DNA of 64,000 bases from an uncultured Oscillospiraceae bacterium (lineage in GTDB: Bacteria > Bacillota > Clostridia > Oscillospirales > Oscillospiraceae), in NCBI GenBank assembly GCA_910589155.1, contig CAJURY010000009.1:14482-78481 (forward strand), written 5' to 3'. A program made the position numbers and the translations under genes. The notes beneath the pieces are model-generated. The model was not told the origin of the DNA. It ran no database searches and was given only the letters and a program-made list of their open reading frames with translations. Shown here in pieces: positions 35,847-43,654 of the stretch (position 1 is its first letter; each line of letters begins with the position of its first letter).

Positions 35847-36764
35847 ATGGCTGAAGCAATTTTGGATTATGCCGGCGGTGAAATCCGGGCGCGTCTTGAA
35901 AAATCCCATAAAACGCTGGTGCAAAACGTTTCCTTTACCATTTGCGCCGGGGAAAGTCTGGCGCTCATTGGGGAAACCGGCTCCGGCAAAACTATGATAG
36001 CGCTGTCCATACTTGGCGTGCTGCCGGAAAACGTAGGGCAAAGGGGTGGGCGCGTTGCTTTTTGCGGCAGAGAATTGCGCCCTGGCCGGACGCTTCGCAG
36101 GCTCCTTGGGGTTGAAATTGTGTATATTCCCCAAAACGGCGGGGAAGCCCTGAATCCCTCCAAAAAAGTGAAGCACCATCTTTACGACAGCTTGAAAAAA
36201 ATGCGGGTACCCGGCGCGGCGCTACACCGGACAGCTTGCGAAAAGCTGTCCGCCGCTGGTTTTATGGAGACGGAGGAAATCATGGAGCTGTATCCATTTC
36301 AGCTTTCCGGGGGGATGGCGCAGCGAGTGACCATCGCCCTGGCCGCCTGCTCCAGGGCAAAGCTTATCCTTGCGGACGAACCCACCAACGGACTGGACAT
36401 GGAGGCAAAAGCGGCTTTTATGGCGCAGCTAAACGGACTTTTTCCCCAGGCGGCTAAGCTGGTGATTACCCACGATATTTCTGTCGCGGCGCTGTGCGAT
36501 CAGGCGCTTGTGCTTTGCGGGGGTAAAATGCTGGAAACTGGGCGTGCGGCGGCGCTGTTAAAAACCCCCCGGCATCCGTATACCAGAGCGCTTTTGGACG
36601 CGCTGGTGGAAAATGGAATGCAGGAGACGAAGCTTTTGCGGCAGGAAACAGGCTTTTGTCCGTTTTACAAACGGTGCCCCAAGGCGGACGAGCAATGCCG
36701 AAGACAGATGCGGCGGCAATGCGATGGCCAGGTGGAATGGTGGTGCAATTATGATTTATCTTGA
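35847..36764 (+). CDS. ABC transporter ATP-binding protein (OppD/NikD type)
   Basis: 305-aa ATPase with Walker A GETGSGKT, a Q-loop near IPQNGGEALNP, signature LSGGMAQR, Walker B LILADEP and the H-loop histidine in ITHD. The C-terminal cysteine-rich extension (CPFYKRCPKADEQC) is typical of oligopeptide/nickel ATPases. ATG at 35847 follows GGAG; GTG at 35817 and ATG at 35823 are less likely. First gene of a five-gene importer. Confidence 0.9.
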   Translation: MAEAILDYAGGEIRARLEKSHKTLVQNVSFTICAGESLALIGETGSGKTMIALSILGVLPENVGQRGGRVAFCGRELRPGRTLRRLLGVEIVYIPQNGGEALNPSKKVKHHLYDSLKKMRVPGAALHRTACEKLSAAGFMETEEIMELYPFQLSGGMAQRVTIALAACSRAKLILADEPTNGLDMEAKAAFMAQLNGLFPQAAKLVITHDISVAALCDQALVLCGGKMLETGRAAALLKTPRHPYTRALLDALVENGMQETKLLRQETGFCPFYKRCPKADEQCRRQMRRQCDGQVEWWCNYDLS

Positions 36765-37431
36765 AAATTTGAAAAAGTCCTTTGGAGAAAAGCGGATTTT
36801 TGAGAATTTGACCATGACGATTCCTCAAGGGGAAATTGTGGGAATTTACGGAAAAAGCGGCGTTGGTAAATCTACGCTGGCAAAGGTACTCTGTGGCGTG
36901 CAGAAGCCCGACGGCGGCGCAGTTTATCTGGAGGACAAGCTGCTGTGTTCGGCAAAAACGCCCTATGACCGAAAGCTTGGGGTGCAGATTCAAATGGTCT
37001 ACCAGCAGCCCTATGCCACCCTCGACCCCCGGCAAAAGCTGTACGACGGCTTTTTGGAGCTTATTCACTACCACCATTTTGCGAAAAGTAAGGCGGAGGC
37101 TTTGAGGCTGACCCACGATCTTTTAGAAGAAGTGGGACTGGAGCGGGATATTTTGTTTCACCTGCCCCATCAGATTTCCGGGGGAGAAGCCCAGAGAATC
37201 GCCATCGCAAGGTGCTTGCTGTTCCAGCCAAAGCTGCTTATTTTGGACGAAGCGACTTCCATGCTGGACGTCATGACCCAGGCCAACGTTTTGGCGTTGG
37301 TACGCCGGGTGATGAAAAAAAGGGGCGGCTCTGTGATGCTCATCAGTCATGACGAAGGGTTAGTTCCCTATTTTTGTAATAGCGTTTATCATTTCGAGAA
37401 TTTTCAATTGAAGGAGCACGAAAATCCATGA
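36751..37431 (+). CDS. ABC transporter ATP-binding protein (OppF/NikE type)
   Basis: 226-aa second ATPase of the importer: Walker A GKSGVGKST, signature ISGGEAQR, Walker B LLILDEA, H-loop LISHD. It lacks the C-terminal extension seen in its partner. ATG at 36751 overlaps the first ATPase by 14 bases, and its stop overlaps the next start, so translation is coupled. Confidence 0.9.
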   Translation: MIYLENLKKSFGEKRIFENLTMTIPQGEIVGIYGKSGVGKSTLAKVLCGVQKPDGGAVYLEDKLLCSAKTPYDRKLGVQIQMVYQQPYATLDPRQKLYDGFLELIHYHHFAKSKAEALRLTHDLLEEVGLERDILFHLPHQISGGEAQRIAIARCLLFQPKLLILDEATSMLDVMTQANVLALVRRVMKKRGGSVMLISHDEGLVPYFCNSVYHFENFQLKEHENP

Positions 37432-39080
37432 AAAAAGTACTTGCGCTGCTGCTGGCGGCGATACTAACCCTTTCTTTTTCCGCCTGCGGCGGCGCCACGA
37501 ATCCGACGACGCCTTCTACCGAAGCGCCAACGGAGTCGGGCTATTCTATTTCTCAAATTACCATCGGCACGACCTCTGCGATTGAGACCGCAACCCGTGA
37601 GGAGTACGCTTTCGATATGCTGTCCAGCGGCGTTTCCCAGCCGCCTTTGGTGTATCAGGATTTAAGCGGCGAATATCACCCCTTGCTGGCTTCCTTTGAA
37701 ACAGCCGACGCTACGACTTGGGTCTATACCGTTACAGAGGGCATGACCTGGTCGGACGGAGCACCTGTAACAGCGGAGGACATTTTGTTTACGCTGGAGC
37801 GCGAACAGGCCAACGGCGGCGCGGTTTTTGAAGCCCAAACGGACAGCGAAGGTAAGACCACCGAGGCAAAATATACAGGCTATACCCTGTCTGACGATAA
37901 AAGAAGCATCTCTTTGACGCTGGCTTCTCCCAATGTCCGAGAATTGAGCAATATGACCACCTTCCGGGTGATGCCCAAGCATATTTATGAGGGGAAGGAG
38001 ACTGTGACGGCGGCGGAAGCCAGAATCAGCTGCGGACCTTATGTGCTGGAAAGCTTTCAAAAGGAAGCGGGTACTTTGACTTTTACTGTGAATCCATATT
38101 ATCCGCAAAAGCCCAATGTGGAGAAAATTGTCTATCAGCTTTTTGGCAACGGGGATACCATGTATCTGGCGCTGCAAAGCGGCGATTTAGATATGGTATG
38201 GAATTATTCCGCCGGCGTGGCCGGAACCTATCAGGAAATTCTGGCGAACGACGATCAGATTGCCCTTGTCAATGTGGCGGCGGCCAACGCTCCCGCTGTG
38301 CTGGCCTTCAACAACGCAAAGGGATTGTTTGCCGATGAAAATTTGCGCAAGGCGGTTTCTTACGCTTTGGACTACAGCGCGTTCCAGACCTATTTTGGCA
38401 GCGCCTATGCGGAAATTCCCAACCGGGGCTTCGTCCCCGCCACGATAGTGGGCTATCAAGAAACGGAAAAGCTGGAAACCAATCTGGAAACTGCGGCAAG
38501 CTTCATGGAAGCCGCCGGTTACACAGGCAAAAATGAAGATGGCTTCTATGTGAATGCCGATGGAGACATTGCAAGTTTCACGCTGACGGTAAACGCTGGG
38601 AAGGAAACCCAGGTGGGCTATGGAGAGCTGATCAAAACCCAGTTGGAAAACTTCGGAATCCAGGTTGTTTTGGATACCTTGGACGGCGATTCCTATAACG
38701 CCAAGACCAGCAATAAGTTCTCTGAGAACAATATCACCATGGAAGCCGCTATTTACGGCTATACCGCCGCAGGTATGGGCATGGGCGGCGGCCTCGCCTC
38801 CATCTATGTGGATGGAACCCATCCGGTGCAAGGAGGCTGTCAGGTCTATGACAAACAATTTGGGGAAATTCTTGTGGAGCTTGGCGGCGCGACAACGCTG
38901 GATGCGTACTACGAAAGCGCGGGAAAGCTGCAAAATTACTACGCCGAGCACCTGCCGTTTCTTGCGCTGTACTGGGACAATATGATGTTTGCTTACGCTG
39001 CAAAGCTGAACAATCTCACTGTGGATGCGGTATTTGGCTTAAACAATGTAAATAACTGGTTTACGATTACAGAAAAATAA
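37428..39080 (+). CDS. Family 5 extracellular solute-binding lipoprotein
   Basis: 550-aa lipoprotein (signal MKKVLALLLAAILTL, lipobox FSAC) of the SBP_bac_5 family that binds peptides, nickel complexes or related ligands outside the cell. Family blocks such as WTVTEG-like YTVTEGMTWSDGAPVTAEDI and RVMPKHIYEGKE are present. Ligand cannot be read from sequence; the nearby FmdE gene hints at a metal or metal chelate. The start overlaps the preceding stop. Confidence 0.9.
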   Translation: MKKVLALLLAAILTLSFSACGGATNPTTPSTEAPTESGYSISQITIGTTSAIETATREEYAFDMLSSGVSQPPLVYQDLSGEYHPLLASFETADATTWVYTVTEGMTWSDGAPVTAEDILFTLEREQANGGAVFEAQTDSEGKTTEAKYTGYTLSDDKRSISLTLASPNVRELSNMTTFRVMPKHIYEGKETVTAAEARISCGPYVLESFQKEAGTLTFTVNPYYPQKPNVEKIVYQLFGNGDTMYLALQSGDLDMVWNYSAGVAGTYQEILANDDQIALVNVAAANAPAVLAFNNAKGLFADENLRKAVSYALDYSAFQTYFGSAYAEIPNRGFVPATIVGYQETEKLETNLETAASFMEAAGYTGKNEDGFYVNADGDIASFTLTVNAGKETQVGYGELIKTQLENFGIQVVLDTLDGDSYNAKTSNKFSENNITMEAAIYGYTAAGMGMGGGLASIYVDGTHPVQGGCQVYDKQFGEILVELGGATTLDAYYESAGKLQNYYAEHLPFLALYWDNMMFAYAAKLNNLTVDAVFGLNNVNNWFTITEK

Positions 39081-39098
39081 GAAAAAGGAGGCGCAGCA

Positions 39099-40076
39099 GT
39101 GAAAAAATACGGAAAAAATATTTTGCTTGCACTGGTGTGCTTCCTTTTTATTGTAGCGTTGAACTTTTTCCTCCCCCGGCTTTTGCCAGGGGATCCCGTC
39201 GCCTATCTCACGGGCTTTGACGAGGAGAACATGAGCGCGGCGCAGATGGAAAGCTACCGGCAAGCCTTGCATCTGGACAAGCCTGTGGTTGTGCAGTTTG
39301 GATACTACCTTCGCTCGCTGGCGGACGGCACCTTAGGCTTTTCTTTCCAGAAAAACGCTGCGGTTTCCAGCCTCATCGGCCAGCGGCTGGGGTATACCCT
39401 GCAAATTACCTTACCGGCGGTGGCGCTAAGTACCCTTTTGGGTCTAATCTGGGGGCTTCACTGCGGATTTTGCAAAAACACCTTGACGGACAGGCTGTCC
39501 ACTTCATTTTTAATTCTTTTGAATACTGTCCCCATTTTTTTAATTGGGCTGGCGCTGATGCTTGTTTTCTGCTTTCAAAACCGGCTGCTTCCTTACGCCG
39601 GTCTGAATACTGCCGGCGTTCTTCCCAATACCCCTGCGTTTTACTGGGATAGACTGCGTCACCTGATTTTGCCAATTCTAACGTTGACGCTTGCCACCGC
39701 GCCCTCCCGTTTTTTGCTCATGCGGAACACAGCGGCAAAAATATCCGCTGAAAAATACGTGCTGTACGCAAGGCAGCGAGGCTTGTCCAACCATAAGATC
39801 AAATTTGGCTATGTGCTGAAAAACATTGCGCAGCCCTTTTTAGCCATGGTGGGCATGAGCGTCAGTACCTGCGTGGGCGGGTCTTTGATTATTGAAAACC
39901 TTTTTTCTGTAAACGGCATGGGAAAGCTTTTGACCGACGCGGTGTATACGCTGGATTATCCCTTAATGCAGGGAATTTTATTTGTGACTGCCGGCATTAT
40001 GGCAATTTCCATGATTGGCACGGATCTTTTGTGCATTTTGATTGATCCGAAAGTGAGATTGGGGGAAGCGCTGTGA
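39099..40076 (+). CDS. ABC transporter permease (DppB/NikB type)
   Basis: 325-aa membrane permease with an N-terminal helix, an extracellular loop and a BPD_transp_1 domain; six helices are visible. The EAA-like coupling loop is ARQRGLSNHKIKFGYVLKN. GGAGG precedes the start. Its last bases overlap the next permease. Confidence 0.9.
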   Translation: MKKYGKNILLALVCFLFIVALNFFLPRLLPGDPVAYLTGFDEENMSAAQMESYRQALHLDKPVVVQFGYYLRSLADGTLGFSFQKNAAVSSLIGQRLGYTLQITLPAVALSTLLGLIWGLHCGFCKNTLTDRLSTSFLILLNTVPIFLIGLALMLVFCFQNRLLPYAGLNTAGVLPNTPAFYWDRLRHLILPILTLTLATAPSRFLLMRNTAAKISAEKYVLYARQRGLSNHKIKFGYVLKNIAQPFLAMVGMSVSTCVGGSLIIENLFSVNGMGKLLTDAVYTLDYPLMQGILFVTAGIMAISMIGTDLLCILIDPKVRLGEAL

Positions 40077-40882
40077 TCAAACGATTGTTTTCCCTGTTTT
40101 TTGGGCTGTTTCTACTGCTTTTGTTTTTGACAGCGGCAATTTTTCCGGGCTTGTTTACAGCCTACGGACAAAAGGAAATGTTTGCGCCTTGGCTTACGCC
40201 GGAGGCGGAGCATCTTTTGGGAACCAACGCTTTGGGCTACGATATTTTCACGGAGTTGGTTTACGGCGCGAAGGAAACCCTTTTCGTCGGCGTTTGCAGC
40301 AGTGTGCTTACCTTGTTTCTGGGCGCGGCGATTGGTACGCTATCTGGAGCCAAAGGATTTGTGGGCGGCGTTTTCAATGGACTTATCCACATTTTTGCGC
40401 TGCTTCCAAAGCTCGTTACCCTGATTGTGTTGGCGGCTTTTGTTGGCAGCTCCAGTTGGAACCTGATTCTCCTCATTGCCGCCTTTGGCTGGGTGGGAAC
40501 GGCCAGAGCGGTGCGGGCGCGGGTGGTGCATCTCAAAGTCCAGCCCTTTGTGGAAAACTGCGTCATTCAGGGCTACAGTCCCTGGCACATTGCGGTGCGG
40601 CACATTGTCCCCAATCTTTCCGACGTGCTGCTATCCCGGTTTTTGCTGGGGGTCAATAGCTGCATCATGATGGAATCCACGTTGAGCTTTTTGGGCTTTG
40701 GAGACCTGTATCACCCCACCTGGGGGACGATGATGAACTTTGCCTATAAGCGCGGGGCGTTTTTACGGCAGGCGTACCACTATCTGCTTTCGCCAGGAGT
40801 ATGTATCATGCTCCTTTCCATGGCGTTTTTCTTTATGAGCCTGTACTTTGAGCGTAGGCGAACCACGATTCAAGAGCCTTAG
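40073..40882 (+). CDS. ABC transporter permease (DppC/NikC type)
   Basis: 269-aa partner permease with about six helices. The segment HLLGTNALGYDIFTELVYG and the coupling loop near GYSPWHIAVRHIVPN are typical of DppC/NikC; TLSFLGFGDLYHPTWGTM is the conserved C-terminal block. GTG start inside the previous gene's end. Confidence 0.9.
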   Translation: MIKRLFSLFFGLFLLLLFLTAAIFPGLFTAYGQKEMFAPWLTPEAEHLLGTNALGYDIFTELVYGAKETLFVGVCSSVLTLFLGAAIGTLSGAKGFVGGVFNGLIHIFALLPKLVTLIVLAAFVGSSSWNLILLIAAFGWVGTARAVRARVVHLKVQPFVENCVIQGYSPWHIAVRHIVPNLSDVLLSRFLLGVNSCIMMESTLSFLGFGDLYHPTWGTMMNFAYKRGAFLRQAYHYLLSPGVCIMLLSMAFFFMSLYFERRRTTIQEP

Positions 40883-40895
40883 GAGGAATTTTTAT

Positions 40896-41414
40896 ATGGG
40901 AGACCTTTGGGAAAAATGCGTTGCCTTTCACGGACACGCCTGCGGCGGGCTGGCCGTGGGGTTTCAGGCAAGCTTGTACGCGCAGGAGCTTTTGGACTGC
41001 GCCCGGGCGGCGGATGAGGAAATCGTCTGCGTTTCAGAAAACGACGCCTGCGGGGTGGACGCCATTCAGGTAGTTTTAGGCTGCACCGTGGGAAAGGGAA
41101 ACCTGATTTTCCAAATGCAGGGGAAAAACGCTTTTTGCTTTTACCGCCGGGATACGGGAAAGTCCATCCGGCTCGTGCTTCGCGGAACCCCGGAAAAAAC
41201 CAGAGAAGAACGTCTCGCATGGCTGATGCACGGCGACTATCATGAAATGTTTGATGTGAAAGAAGCGGCTTTGCCCGTACCGGAGAAAGCGCGGATTTTC
41301 AAAACCTATACCTGCGCGCTGTGTAAAGAGCGGGTGGCGGAAAGTCATGCTCGTTTGCAAAACGGCGAAATTGTCTGCGGCGCGTGCTTTTCGGCATATA
41401 CAAGGGGATTGTAA
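40896..41414 (+). CDS. FmdE family protein
   Basis: 172-aa protein of the FmdE/FwdE family. The N-terminal metal-type motif FHGHACGGLAVGFQA, a conserved SENDACGVDAIQVVLGCT block and a C-terminal zinc-ribbon-like pair (CALCKER and CGACF) are visible. Family members accompany molybdenum/tungsten enzymes or nickel/peptide ABC importers; exact activity is unknown. ATG at 40896 has AGGAGGAA upstream, 13 bases after the permease stop, so it belongs to the importer operon. Confidence 0.88.
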   Translation: MGDLWEKCVAFHGHACGGLAVGFQASLYAQELLDCARAADEEIVCVSENDACGVDAIQVVLGCTVGKGNLIFQMQGKNAFCFYRRDTGKSIRLVLRGTPEKTREERLAWLMHGDYHEMFDVKEAALPVPEKARIFKTYTCALCKERVAESHARLQNGEIVCGACFSAYTRGL

Positions 41415-42193
41415 TGGAAAAACCTTTTGATGAGATCCATGCCAGCCTGAAAAGCCAACTTTGCGGTTACCCAGTGGAGGTGGAGGATGCTCCGGCGGTG
41501 GCGAGCGCGCGCAGCAGGAAAGATTATGAAGGATTTTTAACCCTTGGCAAGGCGCTTTCCCGACAGCTTCGGTACCGAGAAGCCATTGCGGCCTACACCG
41601 CCGCCCTGGCGCTTCGACCTAAAGATTTGCCGGCGTTGCGGCTGCGGGCCGGACGATACCTCACTACCTTGCAGTGGGACTTAGCCATGGAGGATTTTGA
41701 ACGCTGTATCACGCTTGGGGGCGACCCATTGGACTGCCAGTATCGCATAGGGTTGGCTTCTTATTACGCCGGACAGTTTCATGCGGCCATGGAATGGTTT
41801 GAAAGTTGTATGCCCCTTTGCGACGATGAAATGGGCGTTGCGATTATTTACTGGCACGCCCTCAGCGCTTACCGGTCCGGCAAGGAACCCACGCTTTTAA
41901 AAGGGTATCGACCCGGTATGAACGTAGGACATCACACTGCCTATGAGAAAGCGGCGCGGGTATTTGCTGGGGAAAGTACGGCTGAGTCCCTGCTTGCCCA
42001 ATGCGACAAAGAACCGGAAGATCTGGAAGCGGTGATTGCCATGTACGGCGTGTACCGCTATTTGGGTGGGCAGGAGGAAAGCTTGCTGCAACAGATTTTA
42101 AAGCGGGACGGCTTTTGGCCGTGTTTTTCCTATCTTGCCGCGTGGAACGACCATCAAAATCAAAAAGAACTGAATTTTTTACCAGCTTTATGA
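41414..42193 (+). CDS. Tetratricopeptide repeat protein
   Basis: 259-aa soluble helical-repeat protein. TPR-like units are visible (YREAIAAYTAALALRPKD; WDLAMEDFERCITLGG; FHAAMEWFESCMPL). The start codon overlaps the fmdE-like stop (TAATG), so it is the last gene of the importer operon. No enzymatic motif is visible; a scaffolding role is a guess. Confidence 0.75.
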   Translation: MEKPFDEIHASLKSQLCGYPVEVEDAPAVASARSRKDYEGFLTLGKALSRQLRYREAIAAYTAALALRPKDLPALRLRAGRYLTTLQWDLAMEDFERCITLGGDPLDCQYRIGLASYYAGQFHAAMEWFESCMPLCDDEMGVAIIYWHALSAYRSGKEPTLLKGYRPGMNVGHHTAYEKAARVFAGESTAESLLAQCDKEPEDLEAVIAMYGVYRYLGGQEESLLQQILKRDGFWPCFSYLAAWNDHQNQKELNFLPAL

Positions 42194-42197
42194 TAGG

Positions 42198-42250
42198 ATG
42201 CATCCGGTATGACCTTGTTCGTCGGCAAGGGATTGTCGGATGCATTTTTG
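42198..42250 (+). terminator. Terminator after TPR gene
   Basis: ATGCATCCG pairs with CGGATGCAT across a 30-base loop, followed by TTTTTGC. Confidence 0.65.
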
Positions 42251-42254
42251 CTCG

Positions 42255-42283
42255 TTGACGAATGGCGTCAAAAATTGTAGAAT
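42255..42283 (+). promoter_or_regulatory. Promoter of sigma-like operon
   Basis: TTGACG and TAGAAT with a 17-base spacer. Confidence 0.75.
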
Positions 42284-42396
42284 AAAGACGGGAAGTTTTT
42301 AAAAGTTTTTTTGAGAGACTGCGAAAAATGCCGCCGGAAGAGGTTGTTCTTTATGAATGCTCTATCCTGCGCGGTTTTGGAAGCGAGGAAGAACGT

Positions 42397-43269
42397 ATGG
42401 ACAATCGGTTTGCTATTTCCGATGAAGAATATCAAGTGATTTTGCAGGAAATGACCGGCGGCGAATTTGCCCGCTATGATACGCTGCTGGCCGCCGCTCA
42501 GCGACTCATTGAGCCGTACTGCAAAAGCCGCTGCGGGGCTACCACCGACGCTTGGGAAGAGATCCGGCAAGAGGCATTGTTTCGGATTTTCCGAGGGTGT
42601 GAGAACAGCTTTTTCTACGGCAATTTGCAGGAGGAAAAAGGCGCGGTGGCGCTGACTCGCTGGATTTACCGGGTTACGGCCAACTGCCTGAAAGATTACT
42701 GGGCCAGCGCCAAGCGGCAAAGCGAAGGGCGTCTGGCGCTGCTGTCCGCTATCTTGCAGCAAAACGGCATTCCAGCGGATTTAGACGAGGACGGCCTGCG
42801 ATTGGCGGGTTGGCGTGTGACGGAAGGCGCGCCAAGAGAGCACGGCCTTTATGCCGCCGCTACCGGTCTGGAGGATGGACAAGACGCAGTGAAAGACCGC
42901 GTCGCCGCCGCCTTCGAGACAATTTTAAAAACCAGGGCGGAACTGCACGTGGTACTGGCGTGGCTTGCGGTAAATCTTTTGATTTACATACAGGAGGTGC
43001 CCCGGCATGAAGCGGTGGAGCAGGTAGCGGGCAGCGACTGCACTTTAACGCAGTGGATGCAGTGCATTTTGCTCCAGACTCAGCAAATTGACTGGCTCCG
43101 GCTGGAGCCTGCGGCTTTTTATCCTCTTGCCCAGCGTTTGGAGGAAACAGGGCCGGGAGGGAAGCTATTGGGAGACTGCCGCTTTTCTGATTTTACCAGT
43201 GAGAATGTAAGAACCTTTCTCTCCAAAGCAATCAGCAAACGAAACGCCAATCTTAGGAAAGGATGTTGA
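42397..43269 (+). CDS. Divergent sigma-70-like protein
   Basis: About 290 aa. Residues near 50-110 resemble ECF sigma region 2: EIRQEALFRIFRGCEN followed by LTRWIYRVTANCLKDYW and a basic AKRQ. A clear region 4 helix-turn-helix is not visible; the C-terminal part is helical and unfamiliar. It is followed at once by a small zinc-finger protein, a layout typical of sigma/anti-sigma pairs. ATG at 42397 has GAGGAAG upstream; the frame is open from 42328. Promoter recognition is inferred. Confidence 0.6.
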   Translation: MDNRFAISDEEYQVILQEMTGGEFARYDTLLAAAQRLIEPYCKSRCGATTDAWEEIRQEALFRIFRGCENSFFYGNLQEEKGAVALTRWIYRVTANCLKDYWASAKRQSEGRLALLSAILQQNGIPADLDEDGLRLAGWRVTEGAPREHGLYAAATGLEDGQDAVKDRVAAAFETILKTRAELHVVLAWLAVNLLIYIQEVPRHEAVEQVAGSDCTLTQWMQCILLQTQQIDWLRLEPAAFYPLAQRLEETGPGGKLLGDCRFSDFTSENVRTFLSKAISKRNANLRKGC

Positions 43270-43271
43270 CT

Positions 43272-43559
43272 ATGAATTGCCTGTGTGAAGAAGATATTTT
43301 GCTGGCTGTGGCCTGCCGGGATCTCAGCGAGGAAAATCGTCGGCGCATTGCCAGAGTAAACGCCCACGCGCGACAGTGCGGCGCGTGCAAAGAGCGGTTG
43401 GCCGCCGCTGAGACGCTGTATACCGTATTTGCAGCCAAAGAACGCGCCGCGGAAAATCCCGCCTTGCAGCAGGAACTGGAAAGCTCCATGATTTTGTTTT
43501 TGCAGATGGAGCGAACATTATGCCGAGAAATAGAATATGAAACAAAGCCGCTCTTGTAG
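43272..43559 (+). CDS. Small zinc-finger protein, probable anti-sigma factor
   Basis: 95-aa protein with an HARQCGAC motif (His-x3-Cys-x2-Cys, zf-HC2 style) and helical flanks; no membrane segment. It starts 2 bases after the sigma-like gene with AGGAAAGG upstream. The pairing suggests it holds the sigma-like protein inactive. An ATG at 43263 would add three residues. Confidence 0.65.
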   Translation: MNCLCEEDILLAVACRDLSEENRRRIARVNAHARQCGACKERLAAAETLYTVFAAKERAAENPALQQELESSMILFLQMERTLCREIEYETKPLL

Positions 43560-43583
43560 ACGTACGGGGGCGGCTTTGTTTCA
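43538..43583 (+). terminator. Terminator overlapping end of zinc-finger gene
   Basis: TGAAACAAAGCCGC/GCGGCTTTGTTTCA, a 14-bp perfect stem that begins within the last codons of the gene; T-tract is modest. Confidence 0.75.
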
Positions 43584-43595
43584 GGAAAAAATCAG

Positions 43596-43624
43596 TTGCA
43601 AATGCCGACGATTTTCGTTACAAT
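43596..43624 (+). promoter_or_regulatory. Promoter of radical-SAM operon
   Basis: TTGCAA and TACAAT with a 17-base spacer, 31 bases before the gene. Confidence 0.82.
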
Positions 43625-43654
43625 AGAGAAAACTTCAACTGTGAGGTACGGAAG

